A model generated the notes under the pieces. The model saw nothing but the letters and a program-made list of their open reading frames with translations. It was not told the DNA's origin and ran no database searches. A DNA stretch of 64,000 nucleotides from Physella acuta (Eukaryota > Mollusca > Gastropoda > Physidae), in contig NW_026733060.1 in assembly GCF_028476545.1 (NCBI RefSeq), positions 124,001 through 188,000 of the forward strand, given 5' to 3'. Both the position numbers and the translations under genes were made by a program. Every line of letters starts with the position of its first letter. Position 1 is the stretch's first letter. Below are positions 25,370 to 37,969 of this stretch, piece by piece.

Positions 25370-25530
25370 CCCGGAATCAACCCAGCTCTAAAAAGTACCT
25401 AACTCAAGTAAGGGCTGGGCATAGTGTTGACCACACTATCCCTTCATATGCCGAGGTCATAGAACCAGGTGAACTCTACTTTAGTAGTCCATTGGACCTT
25501 CAGATTTAGAAAGGGAACTAACTACTTACT
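25370..25530 (+). mobile_element. SINE copy (tRNA-SINE body, head weak)
   Basis: The ordered blocks TCAACCCAGCTCTAAAAAGT, GTTGACCACACTATCCC, GCCGAGGTCATAGAACCAGG, TGAACTCTACTTTAGTAGTC and AGATTTAGAAAGGG match the body of tRNA-derived SINEs that I recall from mollusc genomes. The head upstream (TCCCGG near 25,370) is short or decayed. Confidence 0.7.
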
Positions 25531-25539
25531 AAACAATAA

Positions 25540-26985
25540 CCACAAGTAGTCTTAGTTTGGTACTGGATGGAGTTACCACCCCCCCCCCCCCCCCCCAATT
25601 GCGAAAGAATGATACCACAATCACACAAAAACTAGGATTTGAACCGACAAAAAAAGAACCTAGCATTTAGGAGTAGTTTTGGTTCGTGAAAAACGAACAT
25701 ATTTAAACAGTCGGATTCGGTTCAAGAAAAGACAGCAGACAATTTAGGATTTAGATTTGTATCAAGGACGTCAGCAGACAATTTAGGGCTAAGATTTCGA
25801 TACGCTAATCCAGGACCAGACGGTACCGTTGCGACAGGAACCGAAAGCGTAGACCGGAATATCTTCTGTTGGGTTCGGGTGGTTGGGGTTCACGTGACTA
25901 GATCAAAGAGTCGCCGCTGATTCCAGACGAAGATTCTAGATTGAGATAATCCTCGCCTCCACTCACAGCATCGCTTGGATCTCAACAATTTACGGCTGGA
26001 AAATTTGTCGAAAAAAAAAGTTCTTTTTTCGTTGTTGTTTTTTTTTTTTTTTTTTTTGCTCACCGTGACTATAAATCTAAGATGGCTCACGATGTAAGGC
26101 ATGCACGTTCCTCTGCTGCTCACCAGCAAGCCATCGCCAGAGAGTCGCAGAAATGCTGACGGCAGACCAGATTCGGGGCAAGATGGAGGCAAGTCAGTCG
26201 GAACGGAACTTCACACGGAACTCTTTTACGCATGCGCACGTTTTGAAAGGGCCAGAGGCAATAAAGATAAAACCCTGGAATTGATTCGAGCCACAGACGG
26301 AGGCTGGAATATTCCAGAAACTTTTGTTTTGATCCGTACAAAATTATCCAGTTATCTCAGTATTTGGGTGACTAGTCTAACGTAGCTTTTTGTAGTAAGA
26401 ATATTTAAATGGTTATAAAATATTAATGACAAAACATTTAATTAAGAAAGCGAAACCTAAATCAAACAAAGGCATTATTATCATTTGTTTTTGGCATTTA
26501 TACACCTTACTAATCAAATTTACATCGTTCCCAGAATTCAAATTAAAAGTATAGTACAAATAACGTATAGTTAAATTTTATATTGTCTTTATCATTAAGC
26601 GTACTATATCAACTGCCTTGTTATTTCACAATATGTATTTCTTTTCTGTAATATATAATAACTTTGTATTATTCTCGAGTATTCCGGAGGTCTTAGCGGT
26701 ATCAACTTCTGTCATTAGAACGAAAGGAAAACCTCCATTTCTAAACAGTTTACTGTAAGCCATCATCCGCTGTCATTTGAAGCTAAAACTTGTAGTTTGA
26801 AGCGGTACCTTCTATAACTCGCCTTAACGTCGGCGTCGTAAATATTAGCTGAGCCGTCGCTGAAGGTCTCTCTGGAAACTGTTTTTATCAAACAAACCGT
26901 TGACAGACGGGTCTTGGAGTTGTGGGTGCCAGATAGGCCCCGGGCTTACAAGACAATTTATGCCCCGACAACTTTGAGAGGATGG
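25540..26985. other. No gene seen
   Basis: C run at 25,578-25,596. 25,680-25,790 has a repeated GACAGCAGACAATTTAGG block (two copies about 45 bp apart). 25,900-26,350 is higher in GC with short open frames on both strands, none recognised. Confidence 0.4.
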
Positions 26986-26989
26986 CGAG

Positions 26990-27150
26990 GACTGTTGTGT
27001 GGGGGGGGGGGACACCAACATCACCCCCACCCCCCACCCGGTCCTACTCGTAGGTACAGAGTTAGGAGAAGTGTTGTGGGGGGGGGGGGAAGGACCAACA
27101 TATTCCCCCCCCCCCCCACATCCCACCCGGAACCTACAGAAGTGTTGTAA
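26990..27150. repeat. Two-copy ~75-bp repeat, each copy with a G run and a C run
   Basis: Each copy reads TGTTGTGGGGGGGGG, then ACCAACAT, then a C-rich run, CCCACCCGG and CCTAC. The facing G and C runs could pair as a hairpin, or the G runs could form quadruplexes. Confidence 0.8.
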
Positions 27151-27159
27151 AAGTAACGG

Positions 27160-28250
27160 GATGAATGACTTAAGGAAACTTAAAAGGAAAATCATCACCG
27201 GCGAATTTTAAGGCTGATTCTATTTTTAGAAACGTGTGTGTTTGTGACGTAGCTAGCATAAAATAAAACAAAAAAAAACGTCAAAGAAACAACAGCCTGC
27301 TCATTATTGGCTTTTAAAGACATTTTTACAGTAAGCCAGCATTGAACATTTTTTTTTTTTTAAATTTAAAAAGCTTATCTTGAAAAAAAAATTAAAACGC
27401 ATATTATCAATAGCGCTTTAGAATAATGATGCTTGTCAATTCTTTAACAAGAGCTATAGTTCAATCTAATTTATAGTAATAATCAGCAAACAGGTGAAAA
27501 ATAGTAGCACTATTTAAAAGTAGATATACTAAAAAAAACTAGTGAAACAGCTAAAGCAGTTTAAGTTTACTGATACCATATTATATAGCAATACTGAGAA
27601 CAAATTACCGTAGTTATAATTAATACACCATTAATAACACATTTATAATTATACGAATTTAAAAGCACAAATCGTCTTCTTCAGCAATATATCATGAAAT
27701 CAATTTCAGTATAATGTAGATTTTACTACATAAGGCCTACATTAATTTTTTGTAGCAATATTTTCTCAATGTACGCCTATAATAAAATAAAACAGTTTCA
27801 GTCGCTTTCATTTATTTCATCAATACACACTTGAACAATCGCTGATAACCTTTTTACATGCGCGATACACACATACACACATACGCATACACACATTTTT
27901 CCTACACACGATTACACTCCAAGGAATGGATACATATACATTTAACATATACACGAACACACACACATACACACATATATTGGCGAAATCAACTTTTAGA
28001 CTGAAATATTAGATGACTTTATTTTTATCTCATGTCCATATCTAATTTAGTAAATATATAGCTAAATATACAGCGACATATGAACGAATATAAACAAATA
28101 GCACAGGCACGTATATCAACATACATATCGATGTATACTTTATATGTAAACATATGTACGCTTTAAAATCCGAAATGGAATGCTGATATAACATATACTT
28201 CAAAACACACAGCTATACACATAAATATATATATATACAGAAACGTGTAA
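27160..28250. other. No gene seen; AT-rich, CA-rich patches
   Basis: 27,860-28,230 carries scattered ACACATACACA runs. The rest is unique AT-rich DNA. Confidence 0.45.
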
Positions 28251-28254
28251 TTAA

Positions 28255-28548
28255 ACCACATAACTTCTACACAGTAGCCACATATTTGCTACCTTGTTAC
28301 CCAAACCATTTCACCACATAACTGCTACACTGTAGCCACATATTCGCTACCTTATTACCCAAACCATTTCGCCACATAACTGCTACACTGTAGCCACATA
28401 TTCGCTACCTTATTACCCAAACCATTTCGCCACATAACTGCTACACTGTAGCAACATATTTGCTACCTTGTTACCCAAACCATTTCGCCACATAACTGCT
28501 ACACTGTAGCCACATATTCGCTACCTTGTTACCCAAACCATTTCGCCA
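28255..28548. repeat. 58-bp satellite, five copies
   Basis: Units of 58 bp contain CATAACTGCTACACTGTAGC and CGCTACCTTATTACCCAAAC. The copies are over 90 percent alike by eye. CTACACTGTAG in each unit is a near-palindrome. Confidence 0.95.
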
Positions 28549-28549
28549 A

Positions 28550-29470
28550 CCCCGTACGTCATAACGACATGTAGCACCCGTCCCTCCCCTCCCCCCAGGA
28601 CAATACAGGATGCACCTTCGCTCCCTCCCACTTCAGTACAAAGACATCGGGATAAAAAAAAAACAGCTCCGCGATCCACAGCAACGTTTCTGCCCCTCCA
28701 TTTTCCCCAATCGGCCAAACCCCTTTGATCTTGCCGGGGGCCGGTCGTTACGTCCCCCCTCCCCAGTCGTTAGAGCGACGGGCGGGTGGCGAAAACGTCT
28801 TCAAAATGGCCTCCAAACTACTCCCTCCTTGTGCCACCGGAGTAGAGGGACGACCTACGGTAAAACACCGTAAGAGAATTCATTTCATTTTTCAAGTTTT
28901 TAAATCGTTTTCTGTGAACTGAGAGTTAAACAGAAAATATGGTGGCAATTTTTTTGAAAACCGTTTCTTTAATTAATAAACTAGAATACATTTAAAATCC
29001 TGAATTAATTAATTAGTGTCTAGGATACCATTGAAATGCAAAGAGCATCGTAATGCTCATGATATACTAACAAAACATGGAGGACGAATAAAAAGTTCTA
29101 AGGAATGTACTTAATTATCTTTAAGTAATTTCCTAATATTGAATTATAAGTAGTCTTACTTCATAACCATAATATTTGAGTGTAATGACAAACAAATTAA
29201 ACATAAACAATATATTTTGGCTACATTATACTTTATGAGACAGTCGTAGAAAGTGCAAAAACAAAAAAAAAAGTTCAAAGAAATATAAAAATGTATTTTG
29301 AAATTTAAATCCCAATTGGGCAGAAATAATAATATAACAATGGGGTAAAGTGGAGCCTAACCAAGATACTTTAACGTTGGGGGGGGGGGGGGGAATTAAA
29401 CAAGGGATAGGTTAAGATCAAGGCTGTCAATAGTGTAAAGATAATCGCGGATATAAATGTATCTAACAAA
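28550..29470. other. No gene seen
   Basis: 28,560-28,870 is GC-richer with CCCTCC clusters. The remainder is AT-rich. G run at 29,380-29,393. Confidence 0.4.
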
Positions 29471-29479
29471 TCCCCGGAT

Positions 29480-29710
29480 TACATAACTTGATACCTCAAC
29501 CCTGGACTTGAACCCTGACATACCAAATTTAAAAATAAACCCTGAACATGAGTCATAAATATAAATCCTGAAATTGAACTTTGATATACACATGTTAGAA
29601 TATGAAGACTAAATACGAACCCTGGTATCAACCTATAACATGAACCCTGATATACCAAGTTTAGAATGTGAACCCTGATGTACCATACCTGAAACGAACC
29701 ATCAGGTTCA
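29480..29710. repeat. Degenerate ~40-bp repeat (GAACCCTGATATACCAAGTT-like)
   Basis: About six diverged copies of AACCCTGA(c/t)ATACCA. Followed by a doubled CCAGGTAACTCGG at about 29,760-29,790. Confidence 0.65.
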
Positions 29711-29799
29711 ACACGCCAGTACATCGGAGCTCACCTGTGTGGGAGTGACGCCAGGTACCACCAGGTAACTCGGCCAGGTAACTCGGCACTTACGGCGTT

Positions 29800-30254
29800 T
29801 ACTGGGAGGACCACTCGATTGAGGCAATAATCAGCTCAAGTCATTTCTCTATCACCACTCCCCACCCACGCGCCTCACCCAACACTCACAGAAAATAAAT
29901 TATGATTCCACCTGCTTTCTAGAACAAAAATCCAACAGTCCCGGGATGTCTAGTTTTGAACCCACACCCCCACCCTCAACACAACTAACCTCAACCCCAG
30001 TACACTAATCTTACGAAACAGAGGCGTAGTTGCAAGGTGGGTTGTACGGCAGCTTAAGCTAGAGATTATCGTGTTAAAATTTGACGGTGATGCTGAGTGT
30101 TCATAGCTATAAATACATTGTCAGCGGAGTGGTAAAGAGCGAGAGTTTGATAGAAGCATATACACGGACATAGGTCTGTTATACTCACTAACATATATCC
30201 GTACATACTTACACACACACATACAAATACCTACACACACATATATAGGCCACA

Positions 30255-30255
<1 letters not shown>
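29800..30255. other. No gene seen
   Basis: Unique DNA ending in a CA/TA-rich lead-in to the AT array. Confidence 0.45.

Positions 30256-30256
<1 letters not shown>

Positions 30257-30340
<84 letters not shown>
30257..30340. repeat. (AT)n microsatellite
   Basis: Uninterrupted AT run of about 84 bases. Confidence 0.97.
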
Positions 30341-30343
<3 letters not shown>

Positions 30344-30344
30344 A

Positions 30345-31225
30345 ATTAGTGGTTGAATCTTTAGAAAAATATATGACGTTTTAGTCATTAGTACTTTTAC
30401 ATTTTTTGCGTGATTTTCGTGACTTTTTACTATTACTTAAGTTTGAACCGTCAATTCTGTTTTCCATATAGAAGTTTTAGGAAGATGGATTGGAGTTATG
30501 TTTTATTTATATGTTATGCTTTCTATTATTTTTTAATTTTTATTAGAAATCTGTTGAAAAGCATATATAAAAAGAAGAGTGTTTCAAACCGACCTACCAT
30601 CTTTGCAAAGGGAAACTTTGCCGACATGAAGTAATGCGAAAGTTTCTGATGAGAAAGAGCAATTAACGTTTCATTCGACAATCTTAGCTCGCCATACCAG
30701 ATGCACGCGTCATTTCAACTCTTACAAAAACATTATTTCTGTTTCATCCTCAATTTACGAGTCCCAGCATTAATTTTTATTTGTTCCACCTTTACCTCCA
30801 ATCTGGATTAGACTTTATTGATGTGCTTCCCCTACCCAACCCTCCCCCTTTCCAACATTTTTTATTGTTTCGCTAAAACGCAAAATGGAAGACTTTGTTT
30901 TCCTGTGAAAATTAATCACCAACTCAGCTACTTCTGTTGGTGTTTGAACACCAAGGGCATCAACTCTTAGTCATCCAGCGGCAGTGATCTCCCCTTACGG
31001 GCCGAGTTGTTTTTAAATAGCTCACACCTTGACTAATAGTCTTTTTAATATCCGCTGTGGGCTTCCCGTTGACAGATTTAGGTGTAAATTATTTAGCTGC
31101 GATTCATTTGGCCTCTTTCAGGGTCAGTTACCTGGTCAGTTGAAAGCCGGAACGTGTGTTTGATGCAGTTTGACCATTAACTGCTGGGGTGATTTCATGG
31201 AGTGAGCGGGAGTGATGCGGAGGAG
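30345..31225. other. Unique DNA, no gene; conserved-looking block 30,930-31,200
   Basis: The 74-codon open frame at 30,410-30,634 is AT-rich and unrecognised, and I do not call it a gene. 30,930-31,200 is repeat-free with GGTGTAAATTATTTAGCTGC, TTGACCATTAACTGC and AGGGTCAGTTACC. It is a plausible conserved non-coding element, unproven. Confidence 0.35.
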
Positions 31226-31227
31226 GT

Positions 31228-32890
31228 GGGAGGGGGAGCTAAGAGGGGAGGGAAACAATAGTGTAAGGAGCTAAGAGGGGAGGGATATAATAGTGTAAGG
31301 AGCTAAGAGGAGAGGGAAACAGTGTAAGGAGCTAAGAGGGGAGGGACAATAGTGTAAGGAGCTAAGAGGGAAGGGACAATAGTGTAAGGAGCTAAGAGGG
31401 GAGGGACAATAGTGTAAGGAGCTAAGAGGGGATGGACACGATTGTGTAAGGAGCTAAGAGGGGAGGGAAACAATAGTGTAAGGAGCTAAGAGGGGAGGGA
31501 CACGATAGTGTAAGGAGCTAAGAGGGGAGGGACAATAGTGTAAGGAGCTAAGAGGGGAGGGACAATAGTGTAAGGAGCTAAGAGGGGAGGGACACGATAG
31601 TGTAAGGAGCTAAGAGGGGAGGGACAATAGTGTAAGGAGCTAAGAGGGGAGGGACACGATAGTGTAAGGAGCTAAGAGGGGAGGGAAACAATAGTGTAAG
31701 GAGCTAAGAGGGGAGGGACACAATAGTGTAAGGAGCTAAGAGGGGAGGGACAATAGTGTAAGGAGCTAAGAGGGGAGGGACAAGATAGTGTAAGGAGCTA
31801 AGAGGGGAGGGACAATAGTGTAAGGAGCTAAGATGGGAGGGACAATAGTGTAAGGAGCTAAGAGGGAAGGGACACGATAGTGTAAGGAGCTAAGAGGGGA
31901 GGGACAATAGTGTAAGGAGCTAAGAGGGTCGGGACAATAGTGTAAGGAGCTAAGAGGGGAGGGAAACAATAGTGTAAGGAGCTAAGAGAAGAGGGAAACA
32001 GTGTAAGGAGCTAAGAGGGGAGGGACAATAGTGTAAGGAGCTAAGAGGGGAGGGACACGATAGTGTAAGGATCTAAGAGGGGAGGGACGCAATAGTGTAA
32101 GGAGCTAAGAGTGGAGGGATATAATAGTGTAAGGAGCTAAGAGGGGAGGGACAATAGTGTAAGGAGCTAAGAGGGGAGGGACAATAGTGTAAGGAGCTAA
32201 GAGGGGAGGGACACAATAGTGTAAGGAGCTAAGAGGGGAGGGACACGATAGTGTAAGGAGCTAAGAGGGGAGGGACAATAGTGTAAGGAGCTAAGAGGGG
32301 AGGGACAATAGTGTAAGGAGCTAAGAGGGGAGGGACAATAGTGTAAGGAGCTAAGAGAGGAGGGACAATAGTGTAAGGAGCTAAGAGGGGAGGGACACGA
32401 TAGTGTAAGGAGCTAAGAGGGGAGGGACACAATAGTGTAAGGAGCTAAGAGTGGAGGGATATAATAGTGTAAGGAGCTAAGAGGGGAGGGACAATAGTGT
32501 AAGGAGCTAAGAGGGGAGGGACAATAGTGTAAGGAGCTAAGAGGGGAGGGACACAATAGTGTAAGGAGCTAAGAGGGGAGGGACACGATAGTGTAAGGAG
32601 CTAAGAGGGGAGGGACAATAGTGTAAGGAGCTAAGAGGGGAGGGACACAATAGTGTAAGGAGCTAAGAGGGGAGGGACACGATAGTGTAAGGAGCTAAGA
32701 GGGGAGGGACAATAGTGTAAGGAGCTAAGAGAGGAAGGACGCAATAGAGTAAGGAGCTAAGAGGGGAGGGATATAATAGTGTATAGAGCTAAGAGAGGAG
32801 AGACGCAATAGTGTAAGGAGCTAAGAGGGGGGGGGGACACAATAGTATAAGGTGTTAAAAGAAGGACAAAAAAACATAAGAGTGTAAGGA
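31228..32890. repeat. 30/33-bp purine-rich minisatellite, ~50 copies
   Basis: Basic unit GTGTAAGGAGCTAAGAGGGG + AGGGACAATA (30 bp). Variants carry GGACACGATA, GGACACAATA, GGAAACAATA or GTGGAGGGATATAATA. A higher-order repeat is visible: the block starting at 32,101 recurs at 32,441, an offset of exactly 340 bp. The right end (32,820-32,890) decays. The plus strand is strongly purine-rich. Confidence 0.97.
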
Positions 32891-33200
32891 GCTAACTGGC
32901 GAAGAAAAGAAGAAATAGACAAAGGATGTAAAAAGCTAACAGATGAACAGAACTAGAGAGAGACAGAGACAGAGACATTAGCAGTGTAACAAGTAGCTGG
33001 TGCTCTTTCATCCACACCGCCGTGAGCTGAGCTTCAAAACAAGAGGTTCGTGTAAATCAAACTAATGGAGGTTTCAATGTGGTACAGACTTCACAACACG
33101 CTAGATCTATTGGGGTGGCAGAGGTAGTTTATGTTTTTTTGTGTCTAGTTTTTACTGTAACGGTATACACTCAGATATATTTATATACGTACACCCCTCC
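32891..33200. other. No gene seen
   Basis: Unique flank of the minisatellite with a short GAGACAGAGACAGAGACA run at about 32,957-32,975. Confidence 0.5.
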
Positions 33201-33396
<196 letters not shown>

Positions 33397-33399
33397 ACA

Positions 33400-33980
33400 T
33401 ATGTGTCTGTATATTTTAGATATCTTTATATACTGCATATCAATATAGCCATCAATCTATGTCATCTAGAACTGCTCAACAAATATTTTACCTGCTTGTA
33501 TTTTTTACCTGTAATAAAGCATGTGTGTGCATCAGTTAACCTTGCTCATTGCATCTATCGCACGTGTTAAATCGCGAATATTTCTAGAATAAACTCGCAT
33601 ACCTGGGACTAGGATATTACCTTGTGCATGTGCCATGCATACGATAATTTAAAAGTACGTTTCTACTTAACAGCTGCAACAGTGTTAATTAATCTTAATG
33701 ATGATAATAATTAGCTTCAGTTTCCGTACAATAAGCTTATTTTTTGTTTTAATGCGTTTATTTTAAACTCTTTGGAAAGTGTGCACATGGTTCTTACTTT
33801 TTACAAGTAAATACAATTGTCATAGAGAGAGTGTGGTTATAATATCACTTTCCGTTTTTTTTTTTTTTTTTGTTTTTTTATTAACATATTTTTAATAATG
33901 TGATTAAAATAGATTTTACAGTACCATCTTTTGATGTAATACAATACAATTTGACAGACACCAGTAACATATTATAGACT
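33400..33980. other. No gene seen; AT-rich
   Basis: Unique DNA. A T run lies at about 33,855-33,871. Confidence 0.5.
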
Positions 33981-33984
33981 GACA

Positions 33985-34505
33985 CACGCGTAACAACATC
34001 ACTAAACATCACAATACAAAAGACATCACTAAACATCACAATACAAAAGACAGCATTGCTAAACATCACAATACAAAAGACATCACTAAACATCACAATA
34101 CAAAAGACAGCATTGCTAAACATCACAATACAAAAGACAGCATCACTAAACATCACAATACAAATGACTTCATCACTACACATCACAATACAAAAGACAT
34201 CATCACTAAATATCACAATACAACAACATCACTAAACATCACAATACAAATGACTTCATCACTACACATCACAATACAAAAGACATCATCACTAAATATC
34301 ACAATACAACAACACCACTAAACATCACAATACAAAAGACAACATTACTAAACATCACAATACAAAAGACAGCATCACTAAACATCACAATACAACAACA
34401 TCACTAAACATCACAATACAAATGACTTCATCACTACACATCACAATACAACAAACAACTACACAAAACATCACAATACAACAGACAACTATACAAAATA
34501 TTACA
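33985..34505. repeat. ~30-bp minisatellite (CACTAAACATCACAATACAA + AAGACATCAT)
   Basis: About 18 copies with short (CAACAACAT) and long (AAAGACAGCATTG, AATGACTTCATCA) variants. A multi-unit block containing AATGACTTCATCACTACACA appears three times, indicating higher-order duplication. Confidence 0.92.
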
Positions 34506-34695
34506 CTACACACCCTGAATTAACACAAATGTTCTAGACACAATTCTATGACAAACCACCATTCTAACACCATTATAAAGGCACAGCGACACAAAAACAA
34601 TTATACAACACACCATCATATATCGGGTACATCAGTATATAAAAAAACTCATATTCTACTGAGTTTAAACATATTTCATCAATTTGTGAACATAC

Positions 34696-35393
34696 CAGGG
34701 GCGGAACTACAGTGCCGCCAGACCCCGCAATGCGGGGGGGCCCAGGAAGTTTAGGGGCCCAGAGCTGACCATAATCAATTTTTTTATAGTTAAAAAATAA
34801 TTTTCTAGTAAAAACAAAACAGATCTATAATACAGTAGTGATGTTCTACAGTAGCTAACACATGCTATTTCGTAAAGGAAAAAAATATATAGGCTACATG
34901 ACTTGTAGTGTGAAAGATAGGCAAACGTTCTAACCACTCCCATGACTTATTTCCCTTTTTTAAATAGTTAAATATGTGTGCTCTTAAGAAATTTTTAATA
35001 GATTTGCGATAAACAAATTAAAAAGCAATTACTTCTCTTAGTTATTATTTTTTTTAAATACATTATAAAAATGACATAGTATAAAAAGGAAATGTATTAA
35101 AAGCTAATAAAATAAATACTAAAAACATAAAATAATCATAAGGCGAGAAACCATTACACATACAAAGCTTTTCTGCTTTATATTCTTTTGACCGACTTGT
35201 ATATTAGAGAGCACTATGTCAGACATCAAAACAGAGAATTTCTAAGCAGGCCAATAGCACACACACAAATTATGTGATGCTTTAGCATATTTTAATTTAA
35301 AATAAAAACTAAGGATGTTTACTTATTTTCGAGTTTCGGTCAAGCCCGTATTGAGTATTCTATGTACGTATTTCGTATTTTCGTATATAGGAT

Positions 35394-35485
<92 letters not shown>

Positions 35486-35537
35486 GGCCCAAAAAAATTT
35501 TTTGCGGGGTGGCCCATTTTTTCTAGTTCCGCCACTG
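34696..35537. mobile_element. Non-autonomous hAT-type DNA transposon (842 bp)
   Basis: Left end CAGGGGCGGAACTA and right end TAGTTCCGCCACTG are inverted with one mismatch over 14 bases. Subterminal GCGGGG...GGGCCC segments also mirror each other. The element is flanked by the perfect 8-bp duplication GAACATAC (34,688-34,695 and 35,538-35,545), the target size typical of hAT. No transposase is present. The interior is AT-rich and includes an (AT)n array near the right end. Intact target copies suggest a recent insertion. Confidence 0.92.
35397..35483. repeat. (AT)n microsatellite inside the hAT element
   Basis: About 87 bases of AT ending 54 bases before the right terminus of the element. Confidence 0.97.
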
Positions 35538-35545
35538 GAACATAC

Positions 35546-37485
35546 TGCTACATATGTTGCAAAAACAGTATGTCAATCAAAGCTCAGCTTCTCAATGATA
35601 ATTAGTACTTAATTAACCTTCTAGGGCAACATCCGCGTTTAGGTAAAATTAAACTTCTTGCAAAACAAATGCCCCTGTCGGCGAAGCTAACGTTTAAAAA
35701 CATTTCCACAACAAATAACAGAGCAATATTTCTTTTCTAGGCAGGTTCAAAAACGACTTTGCTTTTTTGTCAAATTATACCTCACAGAACGTGCCCATGT
35801 CCTCCCTCCCCCTCCCCCCGGTCACCCACAGACCCCCCTCCAAATGTGACTCAAGACACATTTCATCTGTTACAGTGCCGGAATAACTCAAGAAAATGCC
35901 GGCTATTTCCGGCTCTAAAAGCCGGAGATTTGAAGACAAATGACAAGCTTGCGTGGCAACCACGCTATCACGAGCACTTGAAGAGGGACAAAAAAAAAAA
36001 TGTCGCTCATCGACTTTCGACATCTTATACATTTTTTCCAGTTTCATGAAAAACAGTTTTATAAATATTGCCTTAAGCTTGTTTTTTGTTATCATTTCAT
36101 TGGAATTGTTTTTCAAGTCATTTGTTACGCAATGTTGTTCAGTTTTCACCTCAGAACTTGCAAATTTTTACAATGAAAGCTTAACATCAATTCAGGTACC
36201 TAAATTGGTGCCATTAAAATAACAAACTTATATACGTGAAAAAGAACATGTATGAAGTAAATGCTCGCTATGTATAATTTTCAAAATTCTACACATTTCA
36301 TGCACGTTTTTAAATATTCCCATCCATAAATATAAAATTATGACACTTCTCATGAATTTTTACATCGTTTTCTGTTAAATATAAAAATTACATCCTTTAA
36401 AACTTTAAAATTGAAGTAATAAAATCTATTTTTTTTTTAATGTTCAAAAATATTTTAATAAAAGTTATTTTCTATGAATATAAAAAAAAATGCCATAAAA
36501 TAGCCACTAAGTACAAAAGCAAAGAAAATTATTCCTCGAATTCGATGTAATGAAATTATCTTACTTAAAAAAATGATAAATTAAAAATTTAAAATACTAG
36601 AATATATGAAAATGCATTTTCCTGTTTTTTTAAAATAGTTTCAAACAATAACCACAGAATTAACGTGCGTGACATAGGTGAAAAATATTCAAATTTAAGG
36701 ACTAAAAATAAGTAAATTAAAATTAATAAATTTGTTAAAATTTGGGAATATTTTTAGCGCTGTGCAATCAATTTCTGAATTTTAAACAGAGCGTGGGTCG
36801 TGACATTTCGAATGATAACTTATCGATGTTAGGATGAATGTCTGATGATATTTATGCAATTCTACAATGGAAAAAAATATTTAAAAAAATAACCTAAATT
36901 AAAAACCAAAAAAATAAAAACCTAAAATAAAAACCGTAAAAAAAAAACGTAAAAAACTTTTAGAAAAAATGGATTTGCAAAATGATGAATGTCTTGTGCT
37001 AATTTAATAGCTAACATCCTATAATTGTTTTACGTCAACTGCCAATTGTCAATTAGCAAAACTCCAGATTCATGTCTCTCAAACACTAGGGATGTTTAAA
37101 ATTTAATTGTTGATTGACCTACTCATTAAAAAACTTCAGAAATGACTTAAGCACCACGTTTCGCTAATCGACCTACACAAAACAACAAAAGGCGTTGGTC
37201 GGATCACCCCTCCGTTGCAGGTTTTATACTAGCATCGTCCCGTCCCGGCCGTGTACGGGTAAAGTTACTAGTGCAGCAGTAACAATGGTAACATTTAAAA
37301 CTACAGCAACCTCCGGCTCCGAATGGTGCGTTTGTTACGGAGCAAATCACCAATGAAATTTGTCAAGCCAGTTTATGCCAGATGGCTGACGCTTTGATGG
37401 CAGGAGTTTATGACGCGGACACACGACTCTGCCTGCATGCAGGGCGGATTAGAACAAACAGGAGTCGTTGTTGGGGCCTGTTTCG
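35546..37485. other. No gene seen; AT-rich unique DNA
   Basis: Short open frames at 35,759-36,222 lie on both strands and match nothing known. 35,900-35,930 has three GCCGG repeats. 36,200-37,000 is very AT-rich. Confidence 0.45.
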
Positions 37486-37489
37486 TCCA

Positions 37490-37850
37490 AAAATGTTAGA
37501 CTTGTATACATGGGATTATAGCTATACATGTGACCTGTCTATACTTGGGATCATAGAAATACATAGTTGGGTCATATTTATACATGGGATTATAGAAATA
37601 CATAGTTGGGTCCTATCTATACATGGGATTATAGCGATACATGTGACCGGTCTATACATGGGATTATAGAAATACATAATACATAACTAATGTATAATAT
37701 ATACATGCGATTATAGCAATATATAGTTCGGACTATAATATAGACGGGGTGATTCAATATATGGGATGAAAACAATACATAGCTGGAAAACATATATAGT
37801 TGGGATTTAAGCAATATATTGCATTGTGAGGGGGGGTGGGGTCATGTATA
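37490..37850. repeat. Degenerate ~32-40-bp repeat (TATACATGGGATTATAGCAA-like)
   Basis: About nine copies of ACATGGGATTATAGAAATACAT with ATAGTTGGGTC linkers, increasingly decayed to the right. Confidence 0.75.
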
Positions 37851-37867
37851 CATGGGGTTATTGCAGA

Positions 37868-37965
37868 AACATAGCAGCCGGGAGTTATTTTGAGCAGGTG
37901 AAGTAGAGTACATGTTTCTATCGCACACGCTTGTAAGGGCAGTGACCTGTCTGTACTTTCCCAAC
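37868..37965 (-). mobile_element. SINE fragment (core domain, reverse orientation)
   Basis: On the minus strand GCGATAGAAACATGTACTCT and ACTTCACCTGCTC align with the SINE core AGAAACACGAACTCTATTTC + ACCTGCCC at 45.7 kb, but the flanks are not clear. Confidence 0.45.
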
Positions 37966-37969
37966 TACA

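Noticed and set aside
30410-30634. 74-codon frame with a hydrophobic middle as a small membrane protein
   Set aside because: AT-rich Phe/Tyr/Ile composition is what such DNA gives; no supporting promoter, homology or conservation visible.
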